Part shown: positions 26,248 to 34,717 of the stretch, piece after piece
Position numbering within the stretch: the stretch's first letter is position 1
Layout of the letters: each line of letters begins with the position of its first letter
Assembly (NCBI RefSeq): GCF_900169785.1
Contig: NZ_FWER01000004.1
Span: 62,001 to 126,000, forward strand
Length of the DNA: 64,000 bases
Source: Rhizobium sullae
GTDB taxonomy: Bacteria; Pseudomonadota; Alphaproteobacteria; Rhizobiales; Rhizobiaceae
Direction: 5' to 3'
Program-made: the position numbers and the translations under genes
Notes under the pieces: generated by a model
What the model was told of the DNA's origin: nothing
Database searches by the model: none
What the model saw: only the letters and a program-made list of their open reading frames with translations

Positions 26248-26955
26248 TCAGCGGATCCGGGCGCGTACATAATCGCCTCTGATATTCACCCGCGGGCGTG
26301 CGCCCGGAACACTCGGAACGAGGCTGTCAATGTAGGATGCCTTGGCGATCACGGTATAATCGACCGGCACGTCCTTGCCGAAGCCAAGATAGGCATCGAG
26401 CGATTGTGCAGCGATCTCGATCTTCTCGTCGCGTTTAACGGCATCGTAGGTGAGGCTCGCGCGCACCGCTGCGCCGGAGATATCGACTGCGGAAGCGTGG
26501 CCATCAAGCGTGATGTCCGCAGCCTTTCCCGATGTGCCAAGGCTTGCGAAGTCGCCGCTCAGTTTCGCCATGAACGCCTGCTGCTCTATGCGCACTGCGC
26601 TGCCGGGCGGAATATTGGCCGACACTTCCGGCGAACAATCGGCAATGTCACTCCAGGCCGACATCATCACGTCGATCGTCAGCGTCGCTCCCTCGAGCTC
26701 CACGCGGGTTTCGTCCTTGCAGATATTGAAGAACCAGTTCGAATACCAGGATGAGAACCAGCCGCTCCGACGTCCGCTGGTCCTCGTGCGATAGGGCTCA
26801 TCCGACTTTGTGGTGATCTTGATCGAGCTTGCGTCGCCAGTGATCACGATCGTGCGGATGCTGGAAATATCGAAGGTCTCGCCGACCGGCCTCACATCGG
26901 CGAAACTGGAAACCAGCATCATGAAAAACAGGGGAATGGACAGGATTATCGACAT
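26248..26955 (-). CDS. Exported protein of unknown function (DUF4097-like beta repeats)
   Basis: A 235-residue secreted protein. The ATG at 26955 opens a signal peptide, MSIILSIPLFFMMLVSSFAD; the frame is open further up but those codons are charged and improbable. The mature part is a series of short beta strands such as RTIVITGDASSIKITT, ADITLDGHASAVDISG and ASLTYDAVKRD. This pattern of repeated self-similar strands looks like the putative adhesin / DUF4097 and DUF2807 folds. A notable stretch rich in Trp and Tyr lies near 55-68. It is divergent from a membrane-bound AraC-type regulator (157 bases between starts) and convergent with ggt. Confidence 0.65.
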   Translation of the reverse strand: MSIILSIPLFFMMLVSSFADVRPVGETFDISSIRTIVITGDASSIKITTKSDEPYRTRTSGRRSGWFSSWYSNWFFNICKDETRVELEGATLTIDVMMSAWSDIADCSPEVSANIPPGSAVRIEQQAFMAKLSGDFASLGTSGKAADITLDGHASAVDISGAAVRASLTYDAVKRDEKIEIAAQSLDAYLGFGKDVPVDYTVIAKASYIDSLVPSVPGARPRVNIRGDYVRARIR

Positions 26956-27111
26956 CGGCTTTTTCCTTGATGGCGCCGTCGAAGCGACTGGCCCGAAGAA
27001 AGTGACCTCCTGCCCTTCCTGTTGAGACCTCAATCGTGATCCGGGTCGCCCGCAATTGCGATCGAGGCCATTTTCGTGCTGATATCGACCCATCCATCCG
27101 GACGCCGCCTC

Positions 27112-28176
27112 ATGATCTTTATTCCACTTCCCTTCGTCGTTGCCCTGCTGCTCTTCATTGTGCTGATCCGTCTGCTGCGGCAGGAGGACTGGCATGCGCC
27201 GGAGAAGCGGCCATTCCTGCTTCTCATCGGCATCTATGCGCTGCAGTCCGTGCTGATCGGAATTCGCTGGGGCTACAACGTCCTCGCGATCATGCCGGCG
27301 CAGGCCATTCTGGCCGCTGTGATCGCCGCACTTGCCTGGGTCAGTTTCCGGAGCCTTACGCTGGAAGGGCCTCCCTCATTCGCCCGGCTGTGGCCGCACG
27401 CCCTTCCAGCGATTCTCGTCGCCACGCTACTGCTCTTCTGGCACGAGCCGATGGGCCTTGCCTTGATCCTCATCTTCCTTGGCTACGGAGCCGCCCTGCT
27501 CTGGCTCGCGCGCCATGGCCCGGACGGACTTATCGCCTCGCGGCTGGACGGCGCGCTGCTTTCCTATCGTTCGCTTCTGACCACCGCAACGGCGCTCATT
27601 GCCGCCGCGTTCGCCGATATCTTCATCAGTCTGGATTTTGACCGTACTGGCGGCACGCATGGCGGTGCCATCGTGGCACTCGGAAACGTCATCACGCTCC
27701 TCATTCTCGGAGGCGCCGCGTCCATCGCCAGCGGCGGCCAACCGGCTGAAGAGCAGAGCCCGGAAACGCCCCCCGCCCCGCCAACGATGCCGACGGAAAA
27801 GGACGGCGCGGTTGCCGCCTCCCTCAACGCATTGATGCAATCCCGCGAGATCTATCGCGATCCCGAGCTCAATCTCAACCGTATCGCCCGAAAGATGAGC
27901 CTGCCTGCCCGCCGCGTATCGATTGCCGTCAACCGCATCCATGGCGTCAGCGTTTCGCAATATGTCAATGAATTCCGCATCCGCTCGGCATGCGATCAAC
28001 TGATCAAGACGGATGAACCGGTGACGCGCGTGATGTTCGATTCCGGCTTCATCAGCAAATCGAACTTCAATCGCGAGTTCCTGCGCGTGACCGGCACCAG
28101 TCCCACAGAATTCCGGCGGCGCAGCGGCATGGCTGACACCGTTGATGCGAAAGCGCCGGCTTTTGTGTCACCGTGA
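27112..28176 (+). CDS. Membrane-bound AraC-family regulator
   Basis: A 354-residue protein: the first 210 residues have about six hydrophobic helices (starting MIFIPLPFVVALLLFIVLIR), followed by a linker rich in Pro and Glu and a C-terminal AraC-type double helix-turn-helix (about 260-345) with LNRIARKMSLPARRVS and the second motif VTRMFDS-like VTRVMFDSGFISKSNFNREF. It should sense a signal in or across the membrane and regulate nearby genes. An in-frame GTG lies 36 bases upstream; I prefer the ATG since the helix begins there. It diverges from the exported protein at 26248-26955, a possible target. Confidence 0.87.
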   Translation: MIFIPLPFVVALLLFIVLIRLLRQEDWHAPEKRPFLLLIGIYALQSVLIGIRWGYNVLAIMPAQAILAAVIAALAWVSFRSLTLEGPPSFARLWPHALPAILVATLLLFWHEPMGLALILIFLGYGAALLWLARHGPDGLIASRLDGALLSYRSLLTTATALIAAAFADIFISLDFDRTGGTHGGAIVALGNVITLLILGGAASIASGGQPAEEQSPETPPAPPTMPTEKDGAVAASLNALMQSREIYRDPELNLNRIARKMSLPARRVSIAVNRIHGVSVSQYVNEFRIRSACDQLIKTDEPVTRVMFDSGFISKSNFNREFLRVTGTSPTEFRRRSGMADTVDAKAPAFVSP

Positions 28177-28246
28177 CAAAATCGGCGTTCACAATGGATC
28201 GCGGGCATCATATGCATGGGCGAACCATCAGCCGAAAGAGCTCATA

Positions 28247-29221
28247 ATGGCCAGCATTGAAATGATCGTCGCCGCCCGCGCCCGCCTCCGGGGCCATGCA
28301 CGGCGAACGCCGCTTCTTTCCTCTCCGTTCCTTAACGAGATTGCCGGAAGGCATGTGTTCGTAAAGGCGGAATGCCTGCAGCATTCGGGGTCGTTCAAGT
28401 TCCGCGGCGGCTGGTCAGCCGTTTCCGGCCTCGATCCTGCAGTGCGTGCGAAAGGCGTCATCGCCTTTTCCTCCGGCAACCATGCCCAGGGCGTCGCCCT
28501 TGCCGCAAAGCTTCACGGCATTCCCTCCGTCATCATCATGCCGTCGGACGCGCCCGCACTGAAGATCGACAATACCCGCGCCTTTGGCGCCGAAGTAGTG
28601 CTTTACGATCGCGAAAATGGGGATCGCGACGCGATCGGCGCCCGGTTCTCGGCGGAACGCGGCCTGACGCTGATCAAGCCTTTCGACGAACCGTTGGTGA
28701 TTGCCGGACAGGGCACGACCGGGCTTGAAATTGCCGAGCAGGCAGATGAGGAAGGCGTGAAGTCGGCGGAAGTCCTCGTTCCCTGCGGCGGTGGCGGACT
28801 GACGTCCGGCATCGCGCTGGCGCTTGAGGCAAGCGCGCCGGGCTTCACCGTGCGGCCCTGCGAGCCGGAGAACTTCGACGACACCACGCGTTCGCTGGCC
28901 TCCGGCAAGATCGAACGCAACGCAGTGATGACGGGCACGATCTGCGATGCGATCATGACACCGGAACCCGGCAAGATCACCTTCCCGATCCTGCAGAGGC
29001 TCGCCGGCGCCGGCATCGTCGTCACCGACGAGGAGGCGCTGAGGGCTATGGCGCTCGCTTTCAAGCGGCTGAAGATTGTCGTTGAGCCCGGCGGGGCGGT
29101 CGCGCTCGCTGCCGCGCTCTTCCATGGCGACGCGCTTGAAAGCGACAATATCATCGCAGTGACATCGGGCGGCAATGTCGATACGCACGTCTTTGCCGCA
29201 GCGTTAGCACGTTTCGGCTGA
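28247..29221 (+). CDS. Serine/threonine dehydratase, PLP-dependent
   Basis: A 324-residue fold-type II enzyme that deaminates L-threonine or L-serine to a keto acid; members also act as serine racemases or on threo-3-hydroxyaspartate. The PLP lysine is in HSGSFKFRG (about 45-53; K50 is the likely Schiff-base residue), the substrate loop is SSGNHAQGVALAA, and the phosphate cup is PCGGGGLTSG. The start ATG at 28247 follows AAAGAG; the frame is open for 35 codons more but these do not fit the family. It lacks the C-terminal ACT domain of biosynthetic IlvA, so it is the catabolic or racemase type. It is a single gene. Confidence 0.9.
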   Translation: MASIEMIVAARARLRGHARRTPLLSSPFLNEIAGRHVFVKAECLQHSGSFKFRGGWSAVSGLDPAVRAKGVIAFSSGNHAQGVALAAKLHGIPSVIIMPSDAPALKIDNTRAFGAEVVLYDRENGDRDAIGARFSAERGLTLIKPFDEPLVIAGQGTTGLEIAEQADEEGVKSAEVLVPCGGGGLTSGIALALEASAPGFTVRPCEPENFDDTTRSLASGKIERNAVMTGTICDAIMTPEPGKITFPILQRLAGAGIVVTDEEALRAMALAFKRLKIVVEPGGAVALAAALFHGDALESDNIIAVTSGGNVDTHVFAAALARFG

Positions 29222-29364
29222 GACGCCCTACTCGCCCACATAGCTTGACCAGCGCATCCTGATTTTCAGGCTTCGACCTCAGAAAACGGTCGCGCGACAA
29301 TGATTCTGCGACCTTTTCGGGTCGGCAATTCCTCGGGGTGCCCGCCCCAGATCACGATTGTGAA

Positions 29365-29388
29365 CGACCTCGATTATGTTCGAGGTCG
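29365..29388. promoter_or_regulatory. Perfect inverted repeat ahead of the broken hydrolase gene
   Basis: CGACCTCGA-N6-TCGAGGTCG, a perfect 9-base inverted repeat located about 70-90 bases before the start of the frameshifted hydrolase. No T-run follows. It may be an operator for the gene or the leftover of the dehydratase transcript end. Confidence 0.4.
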
Positions 29389-29457
29389 CGACCGCGTGGA
29401 CTGTGACGCAAATCGCTAAGGCCGCTGCGTCGCGGTCTCCAAGCCCGAGGCCTTCAT

Positions 29458-30490
29458 ATGAAACAGACCCTTTTTCTTCTCGTTGCGACGGGTACTGTCG
29501 TAATGCTGCCTCTGACGCAGATCAAGGCTACCGACATAGTCGGCGTCAGCAACCTTTCCGTCCCTGTTCCCGAACGGCACGAAACGATGCAAAAGGCTCT
29601 GGTATCCTCCGACTACGGGCGGAACGGAGATGCTGATAGGCGATAACGCGCTCTTCCAAGGCGTCACCGCGCGGCTTAACGCTCCCGCCGCCGCGGGCCC
29701 CTGGCCTCTCATCCTCCTTTCTCACGGCGGGTTGAAGTCAGGTCCGAATATCGGCGCATGGATGGCGTCGCGACTGGCCGCAAGCGGCTTTTCCGTAGCA
29801 ATGCTCAGGCAACCGGACCCTCACACCCAGGCGCCGCAAGAACTCCTGGACGAGATCTGGCTAAGGCCGGCAGACCTTTCAGCGACACTCACCGCCATCG
29901 AAGCTGATATGTCCCTGTCGGGCCGGATCGATACGAAGAGGGTCGGCGTGCTCGGCTTCCTGGTCGGAGGCACGTCCGCTCTCGCGCTCGCCGGCGCACG
30001 TTTCGACTCAGAGAATTTCATGCGTTCCTGCGATCCTGGCGGAACAGGAGTGGATTGCGCCGATTTCGCGCGAACAGGTGTCGATCTCCGCGCTGTCGAT
30101 GCTAGCCGCCTCGCCCGCTCCCATCTCGACAGCCGCATCAGGGCGATCTTCCTTGTCGATCCCGAACTAAGCGCGAACTTCACTCCGGAAAGTCTGGCCG
30201 ATATCTCCGTTCCAGTCGACATCGTTAATCTCGGAAATGCCGACACCATCTGGCCCGGGCTCAACGCCGCCGGCCTTGCGGGAAGAATCGCCACTGCAAA
30301 TTACGACACCGTGCCCGACGCCACGCAATACGACGCCTTCAGCGAATGCAAAAACGACGCGCCGGACATCCTTCGGAAAGAGGGAGAAGAACCACTCTGC
30401 GACGAAACAGGGGATCGCAGCCGGAAAGAAATTCACGAACAGTTGGCAGCGATGGCCGCTGCCGCATTCCGGCGGATGCTGCCACGGTGA
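29458..30490 (+). pseudogene. Frameshifted exported alpha/beta hydrolase (dienelactone hydrolase-like)
   Basis: Two adjacent frames make one gene. The first (29458 on) encodes a signal peptide, MKQTLFLLVATGTVVMLPLT, then the mature start up to about ETMQKAL. The next residues expected in this family, LWYPPTTGGTEMLIGDN, are encoded in the frame one base off, starting at CTC TGG TAT near 29597, and run on to the stop at 30490. A single base has been lost near 29594-29598. In the second part, PWPLILLSHGGL is the oxyanion strand, but the nucleophile elbow GFLVGGTSAL has Leu where Ser is expected. With the shift and the lost serine it is most likely dead, unless the frameshift is a sequencing error and the family tolerates Leu. 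Confidence 0.78.
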
Positions 30491-30520
30491 CTGGGCTCAT
30501 GCACAATTGAAAGTCACCGC

Positions 30521-31438
30521 CTACGCACTCTCCGGTATTCGCTGAGGCACAAAATCTAAGATCGCCTCGCGCACCGCCTGCAGCACGATGGAAGCAAGCC
30601 GTGCCGTCGCCGGATCGGGGTCGGCTTCCGCGCGATGAAGCACGAGGCCTAGCGACGGTAGCTCGGGCAATCCCAGTGCCGCGGGCTTCAGCGGCTTCAC
30701 CTTTGCCGGCAACCCGATCGGTGTGCGTATAGTCACGCCCAACCCGGCCGCAGTCGCAGCCCACAACCCGCCGAGACTGGGGCTAACGAAGGCCAGCCGC
30801 CAGGCAATGTTTGCGCGGTCGAGCGCATTGGTCGCGGCTGTCCGCAGCACGCATGGCGCCTCCAGCGAGGCGAGCGGCAGCGGCTCGCCGCTTTCGGCGT
30901 TCCAGCCGGGCTCGCCTACGGCAGGACCGATCCAGCGCATAGGCACCTCGCCGATCTTTTCGCAATGTGCGGTCAGGGTTCGATCGCTCCAGGCTAGCGC
31001 CAGATCGAGTTTTCCTGTCGTGACCCGTTCGAGCAGTTCCGCGTTGCGAACGACTCGCGCCTCGATCCGCACCTTCGGATGGGCGCGGGCAAAACGGCCG
31101 AGAACATCAGGCAGCAGGTTTTCGCCGAAATCCTCCTGTAGGCCAAGCCGCACCCAGCCTTCCAGCTCGACGCTGTGGACGGCCGCTGCCGCTTCATCGT
31201 TGAGTTCGAGCAGCCGCCGGGCGTAGGCGAGCATCGTCTCGCCCGCCTCCGTCAGCGCCAGACCACGGCCCGCCTTGCGAAAAATCGGCGTACCGGCTTG
31301 CTCCTCCAGTTTCTTCAACTGCGCGCTGACGGCCGACGTGGAGCGCCCCAGCCGATCCGCCGCCTTGGCGAAGTTGCCGAGTTCCATTCCGGTCGCGAAG
31401 GTTCGCAGTACATCGAGGTCGAAGTTCGTCCTGCGCAT
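30521..31438 (-). CDS. LysR-family transcriptional regulator
   Basis: A 305-residue regulator with an N-terminal winged helix-turn-helix (about 1-65; FAKAADRLGRSTSAVSAQLK is the recognition region) and a periplasmic-binding-protein-like effector domain. It diverges from the tautomerase/DUF4865 pair over a 107-base gap that contains a T-N11-A site at 31494-31508 and a longer inverted repeat, TCAGAA-N16-TTCTGA (31455-31482). By the usual LysR logic it controls that pair and itself. The effector is unknown. Confidence 0.92.
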   Translation of the reverse strand: MRRTNFDLDVLRTFATGMELGNFAKAADRLGRSTSAVSAQLKKLEEQAGTPIFRKAGRGLALTEAGETMLAYARRLLELNDEAAAAVHSVELEGWVRLGLQEDFGENLLPDVLGRFARAHPKVRIEARVVRNAELLERVTTGKLDLALAWSDRTLTAHCEKIGEVPMRWIGPAVGEPGWNAESGEPLPLASLEAPCVLRTAATNALDRANIAWRLAFVSPSLGGLWAATAAGLGVTIRTPIGLPAKVKPLKPAALGLPELPSLGLVLHRAEADPDPATARLASIVLQAVREAILDFVPQRIPESA

Positions 31439-31493
31439 CGCTTAATCCTATTTTTCAGAACTATTTGTCCACAAAATTCTGATTTTATGCATT

Positions 31494-31508
31494 ATCGTGC
31501 CGTGCGAT
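31494..31508. promoter_or_regulatory. LysR-type box between the regulator and the tautomerase gene
   Basis: ATCG-N7-CGAT, containing the T-N11-A core typical of LysR-family sites, 38 bases before the tautomerase start and 56 bases from the lysR start. A second palindrome, TCAGAA-N16-TTCTGA, lies at 31455-31482 near the lysR promoter. Confidence 0.5.
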
Positions 31509-31545
31509 GCTCCTCCTGTCAAGAATTCACGATAAGGAGGCACAA

Positions 31546-31974
31546 ATGCCCTTCGTTCGAATCTCCCTCCTGAAAGGCAAGTCGCGAGACTATCTCCATG
31601 CGCTTTCAGACAGTATTCACCGCGCCCTGGTCGAGACGTTTAACGTCCCTCCGAACGATCGTTTTCAAGTCATTCATCAGCACGAGCCCGGCGAATTGAT
31701 TTTCGACCGGCATTATCTAAGCGGCCCTCGCTCGGATGATTTCACGCTCATCGCAATCACCGCAGGAAAGCCACGTTCAACGGAAACCCGTAAGGCGTTC
31801 TTCAAGCGAGCAGTCGAACTCCTTGGCGAGTCGCCGGGCCTGAGGGCAGAGGATGTGATGATCGTCGTGACGACTACGTCGGAGGACGAATGGTCGTTCG
31901 GCGGCGGCAAGGCGCAGATGACCGAACCCGGTTGGGAACGTCGCGCCTTCGAGTCCATGGAGACGTCCCGATGA
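31546..31974 (+). CDS. Tautomerase family protein
   Basis: A 142-residue protein of the tautomerase superfamily, which uses an N-terminal proline as base. It begins MPFVRISLLKGKS, so removal of Met leaves Pro1. It is twice the length of the minimal 4-oxalocrotonate tautomerase, as expected for the fused-trimer cis-CaaD/MSAD-like group; the segment from DRFQVIHQHEPGELIFD is typical. The ATG at 31546 has AAGGAGG seven bases before it, a perfect ribosome site, which excludes the upstream ATG at 31507. Its stop overlaps the DUF4865 start by four bases (ATGA). Confidence 0.9.
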   Translation: MPFVRISLLKGKSRDYLHALSDSIHRALVETFNVPPNDRFQVIHQHEPGELIFDRHYLSGPRSDDFTLIAITAGKPRSTETRKAFFKRAVELLGESPGLRAEDVMIVVTTTSEDEWSFGGGKAQMTEPGWERRAFESMETSR

Positions 31975-32519
31975 TCGCTATGCAATACAGCTTCACCCTG
32001 CCTTCGGACTACGACATGGCGATCATCGATCGCCGGATCCGCGACAAGGGGCCGATGCTGGACGGCTTCCCGAATCTCGGATTCAAGGCCTATCTCAGCG
32101 CGCGCAAAGGCGAATTCGGCAGCCGGGAGAACCTCTATGCGCCATTCTATCTTTGGCAGAAGCCGGAAGGCGCGAGCGATTTCCTGACAGGGCCGGGCTT
32201 CGAGGCGCTGACGCAGTCTTTCGGCTGGCCGCAGGTAAGGCACTGGATCGTATGGAATGCCGTGGTGGCGGACTTGAGAGCCGCAAACTTTGCAAGTCGC
32301 GATATTCTGCCGATCCCTCCCTACGCACCGCTTGCCGAAATCCGCCGGGAGGAGGTCGCGCGGTCACATGCGGAAGCGGCACGAGGCGGCGTTCTGGCTT
32401 TGATATCCGCCTTCGAGCCGTCCGGCTGGAGCCTTGTACGCTTCACGCTTTATCGCGACATGCCATTGATCTCCAACGGCGACCAGATCTATCGTGTCGG
32501 GCATGTTTCCCTGCCGTAA
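31971..32519 (+). CDS. DUF4865 family protein
   Basis: A 182-residue cytoplasmic protein that matches the DUF4865 family in length and motifs: MQYSFTLPSDYDMAIIDRRI at the start, then GPMLDGFPNLGFKAYL and NLYAPFYLWQKPEGASDFL. The last part, SGWSLVRFTLYRD, suggests an antibiotic-monooxygenase-like (ferredoxin-like) fold, though I cannot show it. The start overlaps the tautomerase stop, so the two are translationally coupled. DUF4865 genes are often next to a tautomerase and a LysR gene, as here. The reaction is unknown. Confidence 0.85.
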   Translation: MIAMQYSFTLPSDYDMAIIDRRIRDKGPMLDGFPNLGFKAYLSARKGEFGSRENLYAPFYLWQKPEGASDFLTGPGFEALTQSFGWPQVRHWIVWNAVVADLRAANFASRDILPIPPYAPLAEIRREEVARSHAEAARGGVLALISAFEPSGWSLVRFTLYRDMPLISNGDQIYRVGHVSLP

Positions 32520-32520
32520 G

Positions 32521-33156
32521 TCAGGTCGTCGCGCGCCGATAAAATGCCAGCGATCCGGCAAGCGCAATGAGTGCTCCGCCGCTGATACGGTCGAGCCACA
32601 TGGCGCCGGAATTCTTGAGCAGGCGGACAGCCTGCGAGCCGAAGATGGCGTATGCGAACATGATTGCGAAATCGAGCGAGGCGAAGATGACGGCAAGCAC
32701 CGCATATTGGACCGGCTGCGGCAGCGAAGGATCGATGAACTGCGGCAGGAAGGCCGAGAAGAACAGGTAGCCTTTCGGGTTGGTGACCGCCACCGTGAAG
32801 CTTTTCAGTCCGATCGCAAAGGTCGAACCGGCGCCGCCGGCGGCCTCCGCGTTCACGGTCGTATCGATCGTTCCCTTCGAGCGCAGCATCATGATGCCGA
32901 GAAAGGCAAGATAGGCAGCACCTGCATATTTCAGCACCGAGAACCAGAACTCGGAGGCCGCAAGAAGCGCGCCGAGACCGATCGCCACAGCCCCGATCAG
33001 CACGAAATCGGAAAGCACGGCACCCACCATGCCGGCGATCGCCCGGCGCGTACCGTAACGCGACCCATTGGTCAGCGCCAGGAGCACGGTCGGCCCCGGC
33101 GTCGCGATACCGACGAAGGAAACCCCAGCGAAAGCGAAAAGCGTGACGATATCCAT
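32521..33156 (-). CDS. LysE/RhtB-family amino-acid exporter
   Basis: A 211-residue inner-membrane protein with about six hydrophobic segments. It opens MDIVTLFAFAGVSFVGIATP, with GPTVLLALTNGSRYGTRRAI as the family signature (residues 21-40). Such carriers expel amino acids such as threonine, homoserine or lysine. I chose the ATG at 33156 with GGAGGG ahead; the frame is open 12 codons further. Its stop is one base from the DUF4865 stop (convergent). The terminator of pyk lies between it and pyk, so it has its own promoter. Confidence 0.92.
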   Translation of the reverse strand: MDIVTLFAFAGVSFVGIATPGPTVLLALTNGSRYGTRRAIAGMVGAVLSDFVLIGAVAIGLGALLAASEFWFSVLKYAGAAYLAFLGIMMLRSKGTIDTTVNAEAAGGAGSTFAIGLKSFTVAVTNPKGYLFFSAFLPQFIDPSLPQPVQYAVLAVIFASLDFAIMFAYAIFGSQAVRLLKNSGAMWLDRISGGALIALAGSLAFYRRATT

Positions 33157-33222
33157 AAGTCCCTCCGGAGCTCGGATACCGGAAGCTTGCATTTGCCTGG
33201 ACCGCGATCAAGCAGAAAACGA

Positions 33223-33256
33223 AAAAGCCCGCTGCCTTCCAAAGCAACGGGCTTTT
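33223..33256 (-). terminator. Terminator after pyk
   Basis: Stem AAAAGCCCG / CGGGCTTTT with a further TGC/GCA pairing and a loop of 8 bases. The A/T ends on both sides give a U-run in either direction; the relevant one is the minus strand, after pyk. Confidence 0.82.
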
Positions 33257-33277
33257 GTTCGATTGAATGCAAATGGA

Positions 33278-34717
33278 TCAGATGCCGCTTTGGCCATCGG
33301 AGCCGATATAGGCGATGCGCAGCATGTTGGTGGCGCCGGGCGTTCCGAGAGGCACGCCAGCCGAAATGATGATACGGTCGCCCGGCTTGCCGAAACCCTC
33401 GCCGGCGACGATGCGGCAGGCCCGGTTCACCATGTCGTCGAGGTCCGTCGCGTCGTGCGTGACGACACAGTGCAGACCCCAGACGATCGCCAGCCGCCGG
33501 GCCGTCTTGATGATCGGCGAGAGCGCCAGAACCGGCACCTGCGGACGCTCGCGCGATGCGCGCAGCCCCGTCGTGCCCGACGAGGTGTAACAGACGATCG
33601 CGGAAAGCTTCAACGTCTCGGCAATCTGACGGGCGGCGAGCGAAATCGCATCGGCGCCGGTCGCTTCCGGCTGGGCGCGCTGAGCATAAATGATGCCCGG
33701 ATAATGCGGTTCACGCTCAATGGCGGTGGCGATCGACGCCATCGTCGCGACGGCCTCGACCGGATAGTCGCCCGAGGCGGATTCAGCCGAAAGCATGACG
33801 GCATCCGCACCCTCGAACACGGCGGTCGCAACGTCCGACACTTCGGCGCGCGTCGGCACCGGCGCTGAGATCATCGATTCCAGCATCTGGGTCGCGACGA
33901 CGACCGGCTTGCCGGAGCGGCGGCAGGCGCGGATCAGCTGCTTCTGGATGCCCGGGACGGATTCGAGCGGCATCTCGACGCCGAGATCGCCGCGGGCAAC
34001 CATCAAGGCATCGGAGAGTTCGATGATTTCTTCGATGCGCTCGATTGCCTGCGGCTTTTCGATCTTCGACATCAGGCCGACCCGGCCCCTCGCGATCTTG
34101 CGGACCTCCGCGAGATCTTCCGGGCGCTGCACGAAAGAAAGCGCGACCCAGTCGACATCATCGGTCGCCAGAACGGCATCGAGATCAATGCGGTCCTTGT
34201 CCGTCAGAACACCGACGCCGAGCAACGTGTCGGGGAGGCTGATGCCCTTACGGTCCGAAATCTTCGTGCCGGAAATGACCGTCGTGACGATGCTCTTGCC
34301 GTCGCACTTTTCGGCGCGCAATGCGAGCTTGCCATCATCGATCAGCAGGCGGTGGCCGGGCTTGACGGCTTCCAGAATTTCCGGATGCGGCAGGAAGACG
34401 CGGCTTGCATCACCGGGTGCGTCATTGTTGTCGAGCGTAAAGGTCTGGCCGGGCTTCAGCTCAACCTTGGTTTCCGCAAACTTTCCGACGCGAAGCTTCG
34501 GCCCTTGCAAATCGGCGAGGATGCCGATCGGGCGGCCGGAGCGCGCCTCTACCGCACGGATGCGCTCGATCAGCGTGCGCATCACGTCATGGCTTGCATG
34601 GCTCATGTTGATGCGGAAAACGTCGGCACCGGCCTGGTGCAGCTTTTCGATCATCGCTTCGTCGCTCGAGGCGGGGCCGAGCGTCGCGAGGATTTTCACT
34701 TTGCGGTTACGCTTCAT
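33278..34717 (-). CDS. pyk: Pyruvate kinase
   Basis: Glycolysis: moves phosphate from phosphoenolpyruvate to ADP, giving ATP and pyruvate. The 479 residues begin MKRNRKVKILATLGPAS, with K+ and Mg2+ ligands in FRINMSHAS and the catalytic-site motif MVARGDLGVEM. The C-terminal domain of about 120 residues carries the effector site. The start is the ATG at 34717, whose A is also the last base of the stop codon of the upstream DUF1036 gene, so translation is probably coupled. The codons further up in this frame lie over that gene and are not used. A terminator follows. Confidence 0.97.
   Translation of the reverse strand: MKRNRKVKILATLGPASSDEAMIEKLHQAGADVFRINMSHASHDVMRTLIERIRAVEARSGRPIGILADLQGPKLRVGKFAETKVELKPGQTFTLDNNDAPGDASRVFLPHPEILEAVKPGHRLLIDDGKLALRAEKCDGKSIVTTVISGTKISDRKGISLPDTLLGVGVLTDKDRIDLDAVLATDDVDWVALSFVQRPEDLAEVRKIARGRVGLMSKIEKPQAIERIEEIIELSDALMVARGDLGVEMPLESVPGIQKQLIRACRRSGKPVVVATQMLESMISAPVPTRAEVSDVATAVFEGADAVMLSAESASGDYPVEAVATMASIATAIEREPHYPGIIYAQRAQPEATGADAISLAARQIAETLKLSAIVCYTSSGTTGLRASRERPQVPVLALSPIIKTARRLAIVWGLHCVVTHDATDLDDMVNRACRIVAGEGFGKPGDRIIISAGVPLGTPGATNMLRIAYIGSDGQSGI

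Noticed and set aside
29222..29457. A possible decayed gene between the dehydratase and the broken hydrolase
   Set aside because: No frame longer than a few codons with protein-like character; only the inverted repeat at 29365-29388 stands out.
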